In this document: positions 1 through 6,767 of the stretch, piece by piece
Layout: the number at the start of each line of letters is the position of its first letter
How positions within the stretch are numbered: the first letter of the stretch is position 1
From: Prevotellaceae bacterium
Lineage (GTDB): Bacteria > Bacteroidota > Bacteroidia > Bacteroidales > UBA932
Length of the DNA: 14,413 nucleotides
NCBI GenBank assembly: GCA_031268055.1
Contig: JAIRXY010000056.1
Span: forward strand, 1-14,413
Direction of reading: 5' to 3'
Notes under the pieces: generated by a model
What the model was told of the DNA's origin: nothing
What the model saw: the letters and a program-made list of their open reading frames with translations, nothing else
Database searches by the model: none
Position numbers and translations under genes: made by a program

Positions 1-102
1 CTGCTGGCTTGCTACGAGCAGCTCATCCGTATGAGCCTTATAGACAAAGCGGAGGTAAAATTGCTTGAAGCATGGCTGAATGATATATCACGCATAAAAT
101 AA
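1..102 (+). CDS. 3' end of an unidentified gene (partial)
   Basis: Frame 1 is open from the window edge to a TAA at 100-102 and gives the last 33 residues of a protein, ending in LLEAWLNDISRIK. The piece is rich in Leu, Glu and Lys and looks like an amphipathic helical C-terminus. The next gene starts 16 bases after the stop on the same strand, so the two are probably one operon. I do not recognise the family from so short a tail. If the neighbour is a surface-glycan enzyme, a glycan-related role is possible, but that is inference from position only. Confidence 0.6.
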   Translation: MLACYEQLIRMSLIDKAEVKLLEAWLNDISRIK

Positions 103-118
103 TTTTTACGAATAAAAA

Positions 119-1789
119 ATGAGAGAAGCTATAACCAATAAAATTTACTGGTGGGTATCGGGGGCGCTGCTGGCTGTGTACCTGCTTATTGTGTACCAAA
201 ATGCCGTTAATGTTCCTCAATATGATGATTTTGTTGTGCTGTTGAATTTCTTGTCTGAGTTTATTCAGAGCGCTTCTTTTTCGGAAAAATTCAGCCTGAT
301 TACATCGCAGCACAATGAGCATCGCTTGGTATTCACCAGATTGCTTGTGCTGCTGTGCTACTGTATTACCGGAAAGGTTAGCTTGAGCGCTTTTATCATA
401 ATTTCTAACTTGTTTTTGTTGGGCGTCAGCCTACTTTTTCTCATGTACGTTAAGTCGAAAAAGTATGCTCCAATGGCCATGCTGCTAATCGTTGCGCTGC
501 TTTTTAATGGTCAAAACTTTCAAACGAGCACTTGGGCAATGGCTGGATTAGCCAACATAGGGACGTTGCTGTTGGCTATGCTGTCTATCTACCTTGTTTC
601 GTACACCTCTACTTCGGCTAACAACTTTTTTATAGCAGGCCTTGCTTTAGCTGCGGCAACCATTTTTTCAAATGGCAATGGCCTGTGCCTACTTCCCAGC
701 CTGTCGTTGTCCCTCTTGCTGCAAAAAAGGAAAAAGGAGCTCATTTGGTTTGTTTTGCTTATCGGTGCGGCAGCTGCCTGCTATTTTATCGGATATAAAC
801 CTATGGCGCATAAAACCTCCTTACTTGATTTGGCGCTGACTTCACATGTTTTGGCAGTAAATTTTTTCAACTTTATTGGCTGCAACTTGTGGCTACCATC
901 TTTAAAATTCATTTCGTTTTTGTGGGGAGTCTTCATTTTTTTGACTTACCTGCTGGCAGCCTACCAAAAATACTACAAAAAGAATATAGCATGGTTTTCG
1001 TTCTTTACGTTCATGCTGCTAACGGCCGCAGCCGTTGCTCTCAACAGGTCAGATGGCGAAGTAGGGCCATTGAGGTACCGTATTTATGGATGCATGTTCT
1101 CCATCCTGACCGTCATATTTTACGTTGAAAACAGGGACTTCCTACACATAAAATATTTTCGGCTCATTGTAGCGCCCATTGTTGCTTTCAGCATATTCAG
1201 CACCTTATTCTACTATGATAAAGTGCGAACAACAGCCGAATTTCAAAAAATGTCCACCTATAGCTGGCGTCGGAGCAAAGATGGGCTGGCCGCTTTTTTC
1301 GTCTCCAAAGATTCGCTCCTTTTGGCTAAAGCTGAAGCGCTGGGAGTATATGCCATGCCCAAAATTCCTTTGTCGCAAATGGCCTCAAAAGTTGAAGCAA
1401 ATGATAAAGAATGGCGAGATTTATCTTCGCCGATTCAATGCGGAGTGGACTATATTACGGAGCAAGATGAGCTTGTGGTTATCAAAGGATGGGTATACCA
1501 TGAAGTGACGGCAGCGAATTTCATGAACATATCCCTTTGGCTGCTGGGTGATGATGAAAAAGTTAAGGTATCCCCTTATGCAGGGCATCGCTACCATATA
1601 GCTGACGATGTGGTAAAAATTAGCTGCGAGTTCTTTGCCGTCATTCCCAAGGCAGCTATTCCGCCGGGCAGCTACGAGCTGGGCGTGGAGCTGCAAAGGC
1701 GATATATTATTTGGAGCGCGAAAACGTTTTCCAGAAATACCGGCATCCAAGTTACATGGCCGCCGGAGAGGGTAGGGGAGACGCTATAA
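119..1789 (+). CDS. Polytopic membrane protein, possible GT-C type glycosyltransferase
   Basis: This is a 556-residue protein with about 11-12 hydrophobic segments over roughly residues 10-370, then a soluble C-terminal part (about 440-556) that alternates like a beta-sandwich domain (IKGWVYHE, ISLWLLG, ELGVELQRR). After the first membrane segment lies a loop with YDDF (Asp36, Asp37) and HNEHR (65-69). A first outer loop with acidic residues, many membrane segments and a C-terminal soluble domain is the usual plan of GT-C glycosyltransferases that use lipid-linked sugars. That assignment is inference; I cannot name a family. The ATG start has no Shine-Dalgarno site, as is normal in this phylum. 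The last 37 codons and the hairpin behind them exist as a second, diverged copy at 11298-11463, so the genome has or had another member of this family. An alternative is a membrane protein of unknown function in a surface polysaccharide locus. Confidence 0.85.
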   Translation: MREAITNKIYWWVSGALLAVYLLIVYQNAVNVPQYDDFVVLLNFLSEFIQSASFSEKFSLITSQHNEHRLVFTRLLVLLCYCITGKVSLSAFIIISNLFLLGVSLLFLMYVKSKKYAPMAMLLIVALLFNGQNFQTSTWAMAGLANIGTLLLAMLSIYLVSYTSTSANNFFIAGLALAAATIFSNGNGLCLLPSLSLSLLLQKRKKELIWFVLLIGAAAACYFIGYKPMAHKTSLLDLALTSHVLAVNFFNFIGCNLWLPSLKFISFLWGVFIFLTYLLAAYQKYYKKNIAWFSFFTFMLLTAAAVALNRSDGEVGPLRYRIYGCMFSILTVIFYVENRDFLHIKYFRLIVAPIVAFSIFSTLFYYDKVRTTAEFQKMSTYSWRRSKDGLAAFFVSKDSLLLAKAEALGVYAMPKIPLSQMASKVEANDKEWRDLSSPIQCGVDYITEQDELVVIKGWVYHEVTAANFMNISLWLLGDDEKVKVSPYAGHRYHIADDVVKISCEFFAVIPKAAIPPGSYELGVELQRRYIIWSAKTFSRNTGIQVTWPPERVGETL

Positions 1790-1848
1790 TCCTTACGTTA
1801 CCGTGCCTTTGCCGCTTAAAAAAATGAGCGGCAAAGGCGCAGCTACGC
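1676..1848 (+). repeat. Copy A of a duplicated gene tail plus hairpin
   Basis: The last 38 codons (stop included) of the 556-aa membrane-protein gene and about 55 bases after it match 11298-11470. The coding part differs at 8 of 114 positions with no gap. After the stop there is one single-base gap and two substitutions, then 43 identical bases (1801-1843 against 11424-11466). Here the copy is part of an intact gene. Confidence 0.95.
1803..1840. terminator. Long perfect hairpin after the membrane-protein gene
   Basis: GCCTTTGCCGCT at 1805-1816 pairs perfectly with AGCGGCAAAGGC at 1827-1838, with a 10-base A-rich loop. The stem can extend by a T-G and a G-C pair. It sits between two convergent genes and could stop transcription from either side, although no T run follows it on either strand. 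The same hairpin, base for base, occurs at 11426-11463. Confidence 0.6.
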
Positions 1849-1889
1849 AGCGCTGACAGCGCAGCAAGTTTGATGGCCTCTTGAGGGCA

Positions 1890-1910
1890 GCAAGCCGCTG
1901 CGCGGTTTGC
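1890..1910 (+). terminator. Second hairpin in the convergent intergenic region
   Basis: GCAAGCCGC (1890-1898) and GCGGTTTGC (1902-1910) form a 9-bp stem with one G-U pair and a 3-base loop when read on the plus strand. It lies directly before the stop codon of the minus-strand aldehyde dehydrogenase gene and has no T run. A role as a transcript end is plausible but weakly supported. Confidence 0.35.
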
Positions 1911-1914
1911 GCGC

Positions 1915-3300
1915 CTAAATGTTCAGCACCTTTCTCAGTATGCCGAAGTTGGTGAACGGTGGGTACCTCGTAGAAATATCAAACCACGTGGGGCTGGAGA
2001 CAATAGCCCTGCTATTGCTGAACACCATGAAGCTGGACTTGCCGTGGTACTTCCCAATGCCGCTGCCGCCTACTCCGCCAAATGGCAGGTGGTGGTTGGC
2101 AATGTGCAGGAGCATCTCGTTGAAGCAGGTAGCGCCGGCGGAAGTTTTGCGTAGTATTTCCTTTTCCTTGCAGCGGCTGCCGAAGTAGTAAATCGCAAGG
2201 GGCTTTTCGCGGGAGTTCACGTATGAGGTGACTTCGTTGATGTCGTCAAACGTTAGTATGGGAAGTATGGGGCCAAATATCTCCTCCTGCATGACGGGGT
2301 GGCTTGCCGCCCCCGTTCCGTCTACCAGCGTTGGGGCAACGTACTTCTCCTGCTCGTTAACTTCTCCGCCGTAGATGATGTTGGCGTCCTGTAGAAACAC
2401 CTTGAGGCGCTCAATGGACTTTCGGTTTATAATGCGCGGGTAGTGCTTGCTTTCTTGGCAATTGCTGCCAAACATTCTGACGATTGCTTCCTCGAACTTG
2501 ATGATAAACTCGCGCTTTAGCGACCGGTGTATGAACAGGTAGTCCGGCGAAATGCATATCTGCCCGGCGTTGAGCGTTTTTCCCCACGCTATGCGCTTTG
2601 CGGCGATGTCAATATCCGCGTCTTTGTCGACAATGCAGGGGCTTTTTCCGCCCAGCTCCAGCACCACCGGCGTTAGGTGCTCGGCGGCGGCGCGCATCAC
2701 CTTTCGTCCAAGGTCGCGGCTGCCGGTGAAGAAGATAATGTCGAAGCGCTGCTCCAGCAGGAAGATGTTCACGTCTCTGTTGCCCTGCACAATCCCGATG
2801 TAGTCCTCCGGAAAAATTTCGTTTACGAGCTGCTCCACTACCTTTGCGGTTGCCGGCGCGTAGGGCGACGCTTTCAGTATGGCGCAGCACCCCGACGATA
2901 TTACTCCTACGAGCGAATTCATCATCAGCATAAACGGGTAGTTCCACGGGGCAATGATGAGCGCTACGCCCAGCGGCTCGTAAACCACCTTGCTCTTTGA
3001 CGGGAATAGCTTGAGGGGCGTAGGAACCTTTTGGGGGTTAGCCCAGCGCTTTAGGTGCTTCATGTGGTGCCCTATTTCCTGAAGCACTATGCCGATTTCG
3101 GTCATGTACGCCTCTTCGGGCGACTTATGCAGATCGCTCCACAGAGCGTTGGCAATTTTAGGTTTGTAGCGCAGAATTGCGGCTCTGAATTTTTTCAGCT
3201 GCTCAAGGCGAAACTGAATATCTTTTGTTCTATGCGTTGCAAAAAACTGTCGCTGACCTTCCAGCATCTTTTCGATGGCTGATGGTAATGTATTTTCCAT
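1915..3300 (-). CDS. NAD(P)-dependent aldehyde dehydrogenase, ALDH3-like
   Basis: This 461-residue cytosolic enzyme should oxidise an aldehyde to the acid with NAD(P)+. Key sites are in order: APWNYPF with Asn120 (oxyanion site), ILKASPYAP with Lys143 (cofactor binding), FFTGS (190-194), VLELGGKSP with the general base Glu215, NAGQICISPDY with the catalytic Cys249, EEIFGPILP, and LPFGGVGGSGIGKYHG near the C-terminus. The short length (about 460 rather than 490-500) and the Cys-Ile-x-Pro-Asp-Tyr pattern fit the ALDH3 group, which often acts on fatty or aromatic aldehydes. The substrate here is unknown. A purine-rich AGAGGAGAG just before the ATG is a good ribosome site, uncommon among its neighbours. 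The nearest good promoter is about 390 bases upstream (3688-3718), so the transcript may have a long leader. It seems to be a single-gene unit. Confidence 0.95.
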   Translation of the reverse strand: MENTLPSAIEKMLEGQRQFFATHRTKDIQFRLEQLKKFRAAILRYKPKIANALWSDLHKSPEEAYMTEIGIVLQEIGHHMKHLKRWANPQKVPTPLKLFPSKSKVVYEPLGVALIIAPWNYPFMLMMNSLVGVISSGCCAILKASPYAPATAKVVEQLVNEIFPEDYIGIVQGNRDVNIFLLEQRFDIIFFTGSRDLGRKVMRAAAEHLTPVVLELGGKSPCIVDKDADIDIAAKRIAWGKTLNAGQICISPDYLFIHRSLKREFIIKFEEAIVRMFGSNCQESKHYPRIINRKSIERLKVFLQDANIIYGGEVNEQEKYVAPTLVDGTGAASHPVMQEEIFGPILPILTFDDINEVTSYVNSREKPLAIYYFGSRCKEKEILRKTSAGATCFNEMLLHIANHHLPFGGVGGSGIGKYHGKSSFMVFSNSRAIVSSPTWFDISTRYPPFTNFGILRKVLNI

Positions 3301-3373
3301 ATTAAAACTCTCCTCTAAAAAAATAACTGTTTTTAATTAGCGTTCAGCCTGCGCGCTGGGTAGCATACCGCAC

Positions 3374-3401
3374 GTGCAGGTGAGCTGCGCCTCACCTGCG
3401 C
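3374..3401. other. Hairpin in the leader of the aldehyde dehydrogenase gene
   Basis: GCAGGTGAG (3376-3384) and CTCACCTGC (3391-3399) form a perfect 9-bp stem with a 6-base loop, extendable by a wobble and a G-C pair. If the minus-strand promoter at 3688-3718 is used, this structure sits about 75 bases upstream of the aldehyde dehydrogenase start codon, in the 5' leader. No T run follows on either strand, so a plain terminator is unlikely. Confidence 0.5.
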
Positions 3402-3439
3402 AATGCAAGCGGGCGTCTTTTGTAAACTCATGGATTTCC

Positions 3440-3562
3440 ATGAATATTTTTTCGTTAATTATTCTGGTGATACTTGAAGTAGCATGCGTAACGTACCGCA
3501 GTGAGCAAAACAGCTTGAAAGCCCAAAAAGAGGGTGGCAGGAGCGCCAACTTTTTCAAGTAA
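3440..3562 (+). CDS. Doubtful 40-aa micro-ORF with one membrane segment
   Basis: An ATG at 3440 opens a 40-residue frame that begins MNIFSLIILVILEVACV, a possible single membrane helix, and continues with a basic tail. There is no ribosome site and I recognise no family. The only support is that a terminator-like hairpin with a T run lies 18 bases after the stop on the same strand, which suggests that some plus-strand transcript ends there. It could equally be a non-coding RNA or chance. The frame can be extended upstream to 3374, but that would run through the hairpin. Confidence 0.2.
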   Translation: MNIFSLIILVILEVACVTYRSEQNSLKAQKEGGRSANFFK

Positions 3563-3579
3563 GGTGAACAACTAAAGAC

Positions 3580-3619
3580 TGTGGCGAATTGGAATTAGCC
3601 ACATATTTTTTTCTTTTTT
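3580..3619 (+). terminator. Plus-strand rho-independent terminator-like hairpin
   Basis: TGTGGC (3580-3585) pairs with GCCACA (3598-3603), followed at once by a T-rich tract at 3604-3619 broken only by single other bases. Read on the minus strand there is no T tract, so the signal is oriented plus. No confident plus-strand gene precedes it, which makes it unexpected. Confidence 0.55.
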
Positions 3620-3687
3620 ATTGTAGAAGATGGTAGATAGCATTAGATTTTTATCATAATAATGCCTACTCAATGTAATAATTGACA

Positions 3688-3718
3688 CAAATATAGTGTT
3701 TTTTTTTGATAATTGCAA
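3688..3718 (-). promoter_or_regulatory. Bacteroidota-type promoter, minus strand
   Basis: On the minus strand TTG is followed by a 20-base spacer rich in A and then TATATTTG (3695 down to 3688). This fits the phylum's primary sigma form, TTG, N19-21, TAnnTTTG. Transcription would start near 3681 and run towards the aldehyde dehydrogenase gene, giving a leader of about 380 bases that lies antisense to the micro-ORF and its terminator. It is the best promoter match in the window. Confidence 0.6.
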
Positions 3719-3862
3719 GCGTTGATGGATACACGGGTATAGCGCGCGCGGCGTTTACTTTGCTTGCTGGGTGTGGGTTGTAATGCTATGGTGTTTTAAA
3801 TAGCTCGTTGTCAGCACAAAATCGATAATTTCAAATTTCAAACCGCCATATTGTCGGCTGTT

Positions 3863-4597
3863 CTACCACCTTACGGTTTCTTTTAGCGCTTTGTATCCGC
3901 TGCTGCTTGCCTTGAGCGTTTCGCCGTTTTTGAGGTGTACGCGGTATGATTCTTTTTCGTAGAGCTCAATTTTTGCCACCATATCTACGTTTACGATGAA
4001 GGAGCGGTGCACGCGAATGAATTGCTGCGGCGGGAAATTTTCTTCAAAGTACTTCATGGTTTTTTCCTTGAGAAAAGCGCCCTTGTCGGTGTGCAGCTTG
4101 ACGTAGTCGCCGTATGCCTCGACGTAGCAGATGCTGTGCAGCGGGATGACGTGTATCTGCTGCCGGTCTTTGACGGCAACGCGCGTTAGCGTTCCGTGCG
4201 CTTCGGGCAGCAGCGCGGGGAGGTTTTCCGGCGTGGCGCTGCCCGACGCTACCTTGGCCAGCGCCTTTTGCAGCGCAGCGTCGAAGCGCTGCTTGGAGTA
4301 TGGCTTGAGCAGGTAGTCAACGGCGCTTTGCTCAAACGCGCGTATGGCAAACTGGTCGTAGGCGGTGGAGAAAATCACGAGGGGCGGATTTTCCACCAGC
4401 TCCAGCATCTCCAGCCCTGTGAGCTTGGGCATCTGCACGTCAAGAAAGATGAGCTGCGGGGCTTTTTCCTTGATGGCTTTCATGGCGTCAAATCCGTTGC
4501 TTGCTTCGCCGAGAATCTCTACCTCGGGGTAGCTTTTCAGGTAGTGGCGGATGATGTCCCGCGCAGGCGCTTCGTCGTCAATAATAAGTACTGTCAT
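3863..4597 (-). CDS. LytTR-family response regulator
   Basis: This 244-residue cytosolic DNA-binding regulator has a receiver domain at about 1-120 with the acidic pair Asp7/Asp8, the phospho-acceptor Asp53 (FLDVQMP), Thr78 (FSTAY) and Lys98 (LLKPY). A LytTR DNA-binding domain fills about 138-243 (KDRQQIHVIPLHSICYVEA, then FIRVHRSFIVN). The domain order and length are typical of LytR/AlgR-type regulators. It lies 83 bases downstream of a LytS-type kinase gene on the same strand, its obvious partner. No Shine-Dalgarno site is seen. CTCCTAAA occurs twice just before the start, 16 bases apart, and might be an autoregulatory site. Targets are unknown; the LiaF-like genes upstream are the likely ones. 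Confidence 0.96.
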   Translation of the reverse strand: MTVLIIDDEAPARDIIRHYLKSYPEVEILGEASNGFDAMKAIKEKAPQLIFLDVQMPKLTGLEMLELVENPPLVIFSTAYDQFAIRAFEQSAVDYLLKPYSKQRFDAALQKALAKVASGSATPENLPALLPEAHGTLTRVAVKDRQQIHVIPLHSICYVEAYGDYVKLHTDKGAFLKEKTMKYFEENFPPQQFIRVHRSFIVNVDMVAKIELYEKESYRVHLKNGETLKASSSGYKALKETVRW

Positions 4598-4599
4598 GC

Positions 4600-4623
4600 T
4601 TTAGGAGTTTATGGGTTTAGGAG
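4600..4623 (-). promoter_or_regulatory. Direct repeat before the response regulator gene
   Basis: The 8-base word TTTAGGAG (plus strand) occurs at 4600-4607 and 4616-4623, start to start 16 bases. LytTR proteins bind spaced direct repeats, so this may be an operator. It could also simply be leader sequence. Support is weak because no similar pair was found at the other promoters of the cluster. Confidence 0.25.
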
Positions 4624-4680
4624 CTGCAGGGGTTAATTAAGTCACTAAAAAAAGCAATGTTTTTCATTCTCAAGGTTTCG

Positions 4681-5736
4681 CTAAATCGGTATTTTTAGCG
4701 CCACCACAAATTTTCCGTTTTCGACCTTGGTTTGCAGCAGCGCCTCGGCGCCGTAGAGAAGCCTCAGCTGCTCTTTGGTATTTTTCAGGCCTGTGCCGGA
4801 GCCTTTGCGCTGCCCCACGGCCTCTGCGTCGAAGTTGTTGCTGATTTCGATGTGCAGGCGCTGCATTTTTTGCGTAGCTGTTGCCACGATGCGCACTACC
4901 TCGGTGCTCTCGTAAACGCCGTGCTTGACGGCGTTCTCAAACAGCGGTTGCAGCAGCATGGTGGGTATTTTGAGGGGGAGGCAATCCTCCGCCATGTTCA
5001 TCTCGTAGGCCAGCTTGCTGCCAAAGCGCAGCTGCTCTATGGAGAGGTAGCGCTTGATGTTCTCTACCTCCTCTTTCAGGGTGGATATTTCGTGGTGCGT
5101 GGCGAGCACCGTGTAGCGCAGGTAGTCCGACAGGGCTACGAGCATCTCCTGCGAGAGGTTGGTATCTTTTACGATTAGCGAGTTGAGCGAGTTTAAGCTG
5201 TTGAACAAAAAGTGGGGGTTGATTTGCGACTTGAGCAAGTTCAGCTCCCCGTCTTTCAGCATTTTGTTGAGGCGGATTTCGTTGGCGGCCTTTTCGTTCA
5301 GCTGCTCAATGGCAATGCAGAGGTGGTAAACCATCACAATTATTGCGTACAGCAGCGAGCCTTCGAGTATTTTCCACGGGAGCGAGCTGATCATGAAGTC
5401 CACGTAGGCGTTGTCGTTGCCGACAAAAAGATACGTAAAGATGTAGCTGCAACCCAAGCATACCAGCATTATCAAGCAGTACAAAATGCAGTGTACCGAA
5501 ATATTGAACTTCCACGATTTTTTGTCCCATGAGTTGTAGCGAATGGGGTACCACAGGGGCAGAAAGCATGTGGCAAACAGCAGGTTAAACGCCAGCGTGT
5601 CTATCAGCAGGATGTGGAACGGTATGTAGCTTACGTAGAATGCTACCGATATGTAGACGTCGATAGCTATCATCCACCCCACTACGTAGATTAAGCGCGA
5701 CCGGTAAGACCGGAGTATCGGGTTAATGTTGTTCAC
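4681..5736 (-). CDS. LytS-type sensor histidine kinase
   Basis: This is a 351-residue inner-membrane sensor kinase. The N-terminal part (about 15-145) has four hydrophobic segments and little extracellular sequence. Next comes a short linker and the His_kinase (LytS/YehU) phosphoacceptor block SQINPHFLFNSLNSL with His175. The ATPase part has LLQPLFENAVKHGV (N box) and GSGTGLKNTKEQL (G box). It should phosphorylate the LytTR regulator encoded next. The first codon is GTG at 5736. On the same strand TAATTTTG at 5743-5736 resembles a -7 promoter element; if it is real, translation would have to start further in, for example at Met22. The small external part suggests sensing inside the membrane or through partner proteins such as the LiaF-like proteins encoded upstream. 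Confidence 0.95.
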   Translation of the reverse strand: MNNINPILRSYRSRLIYVVGWMIAIDVYISVAFYVSYIPFHILLIDTLAFNLLFATCFLPLWYPIRYNSWDKKSWKFNISVHCILYCLIMLVCLGCSYIFTYLFVGNDNAYVDFMISSLPWKILEGSLLYAIIVMVYHLCIAIEQLNEKAANEIRLNKMLKDGELNLLKSQINPHFLFNSLNSLNSLIVKDTNLSQEMLVALSDYLRYTVLATHHEISTLKEEVENIKRYLSIEQLRFGSKLAYEMNMAEDCLPLKIPTMLLQPLFENAVKHGVYESTEVVRIVATATQKMQRLHIEISNNFDAEAVGQRKGSGTGLKNTKEQLRLLYGAEALLQTKVENGKFVVALKIPI

Positions 5737-5772
5737 AAAATTACAACTCCATTGTAAGGTTAAAAATCTTGA

Positions 5773-5815
5773 CGTAGCGCGCTGTAGACTTACAGCGCGC
5801 TACGGCCTGTTTTTC
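5773..5815. terminator. 14-bp perfect hairpin between the LiaF-like and kinase genes
   Basis: CGTAGCGCGCTGTA (5773-5786) and TACAGCGCGCTACG (5791-5804) form a perfect 14-bp stem around a 4-base loop. A T run follows on the plus side (GCCTGTTTTT) and a T-rich TCAAGATTTTTA follows on the minus side, so it could act in both directions. In the direction of the genes it lies after the LiaF-like stop codon and would uncouple or reduce expression of the kinase and regulator. Confidence 0.65.
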
Positions 5816-5879
5816 TCGCTGGCGTTTGGTCAAACAAGCGTTGCGTTGCCTTGCGTATACGGATGGCGGGGGTACGCCG

Positions 5880-6767
5880 CTAATCGCTTTTGAGCTTAAT
5901 TTCGCCCCCGCCAAACACGGCCGTTACCTCCAGAATGAGCATCTTTTTTTCGTCCACCTCAAAGGTGGGCTTGGGGCGGGTGTCAACAAAGTTGCCGAAT
6001 AGCTGGTCTTGCCGCACCTCTATGTGCCAATCAACAGGAATGTAGAGCACCACGCCGCCAAACACCGTGTTTATCTCCAGCATGTGCACGCCTTCGTCGA
6101 GCTGCGCCTCGCTAAAGTCGAGCTCGGCTCCGCCAAATACGCAGTTAATTTCGCCGCCTCTGAAGTTTTTGATGCTTATCTTTTCGTGAATCCCGCCAAA
6201 TACCGAGTTGTACTCCACGTAGTTTGGCTTGGACGCGCTGGGTCTATACGCTGTGGGTTTCCCCTTTTTGCTGCCACGGTAGCTGCGAAAGCGGCAAAAG
6301 AATGGCGCTTTTTTGCGGCTGTGGCAGTGGTGGTGGTGAAGGTGTCTGTACCTGTCGAACAGCTCGAAGCGTTGCTCTTCCGAGAGGTTTCTTATCCTTT
6401 CTGTGCGCTGCCGCCACTTGTTGATACGCTGCCTGCGCCGAAACGGAAAGAGCGCCACGTTAAGCCCTATGATGATGATGACAAATGCCCAGATGTTTCC
6501 CTTGAGGAAGCTTAGCGAATCGAAGTTGAGCTCAATCAAAATGAAAAATCCCCCAATGAGAATCAGGAGCACGCCAACAAAGAATTTGCGGATGCTGAGC
6601 ATGCATAAGAATCCGACGACGCACGCCAGCATTTGCCACGAAAAAATGATGTGCTTGTATTCGGCCGGAAGCATGCCGTTGTTGAACATCAGCAGGAGCA
6701 CGCCGGCGGCTATGAAGAACAGGCCGGCGAGGAGCGAGCGGACTATGGATGAACGGTACAGCCTCAT
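5880..6767 (-). CDS. LiaF-like membrane protein (cell-envelope stress family)
   Basis: This 295-residue protein has about four membrane segments over residues 10-110 (LiaF transmembrane/DUF5668 type). A very basic cytosolic linker follows, with a histidine cluster RHLHHHHCHSRKK (141-153) and a further Cys158. The C-terminal domain is of the LiaF / cell-wall-active antibiotics response type, marked by four VFGG motifs at 189, 210, 235 and 284 that alternate with beta strands. In Firmicutes, LiaF restrains a LytS-unrelated kinase, LiaS. In Bacteroidota such proteins are often encoded beside LytS/LytTR pairs, as here, so a role in controlling that pair is likely but inferred. Its ATG overlaps the TGA of the preceding 94-aa gene (ATGA), which implies translational coupling. 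The His/Cys linker could bind metal. Confidence 0.9.
   Translation of the reverse strand: MRLYRSSIVRSLLAGLFFIAAGVLLLMFNNGMLPAEYKHIIFSWQMLACVVGFLCMLSIRKFFVGVLLILIGGFFILIELNFDSLSFLKGNIWAFVIIIIGLNVALFPFRRRQRINKWRQRTERIRNLSEEQRFELFDRYRHLHHHHCHSRKKAPFFCRFRSYRGSKKGKPTAYRPSASKPNYVEYNSVFGGIHEKISIKNFRGGEINCVFGGAELDFSEAQLDEGVHMLEINTVFGGVVLYIPVDWHIEVRQDQLFGNFVDTRPKPTFEVDEKKMLILEVTAVFGGGEIKLKSD

Larger units (their letters stand above)
3301..3862. other. 562-bp stretch without a confident gene
   Basis: It holds the leader hairpin, the doubtful micro-ORF, the plus-strand terminator-like hairpin and the minus-strand promoter described separately. The remaining part (3720-3862), behind the response regulator gene, shows AT-rich AATTTCAAATTTCAAA near 3829-3842 and no clear gene or strong terminator. 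Confidence 0.6.

Noticed and set aside
3337..3558. 73-codon minus-strand frame upstream of the aldehyde dehydrogenase
   Set aside because: It starts with TTG, runs through the 3374-3401 hairpin, and shows no family or ribosome site. It remains possible as a leader ORF but is not supported.
4196..4636. 146-codon open frame on the plus strand opposite the response regulator gene
   Set aside because: Antisense shadow of a clear LytTR regulator, with no recognisable domain.
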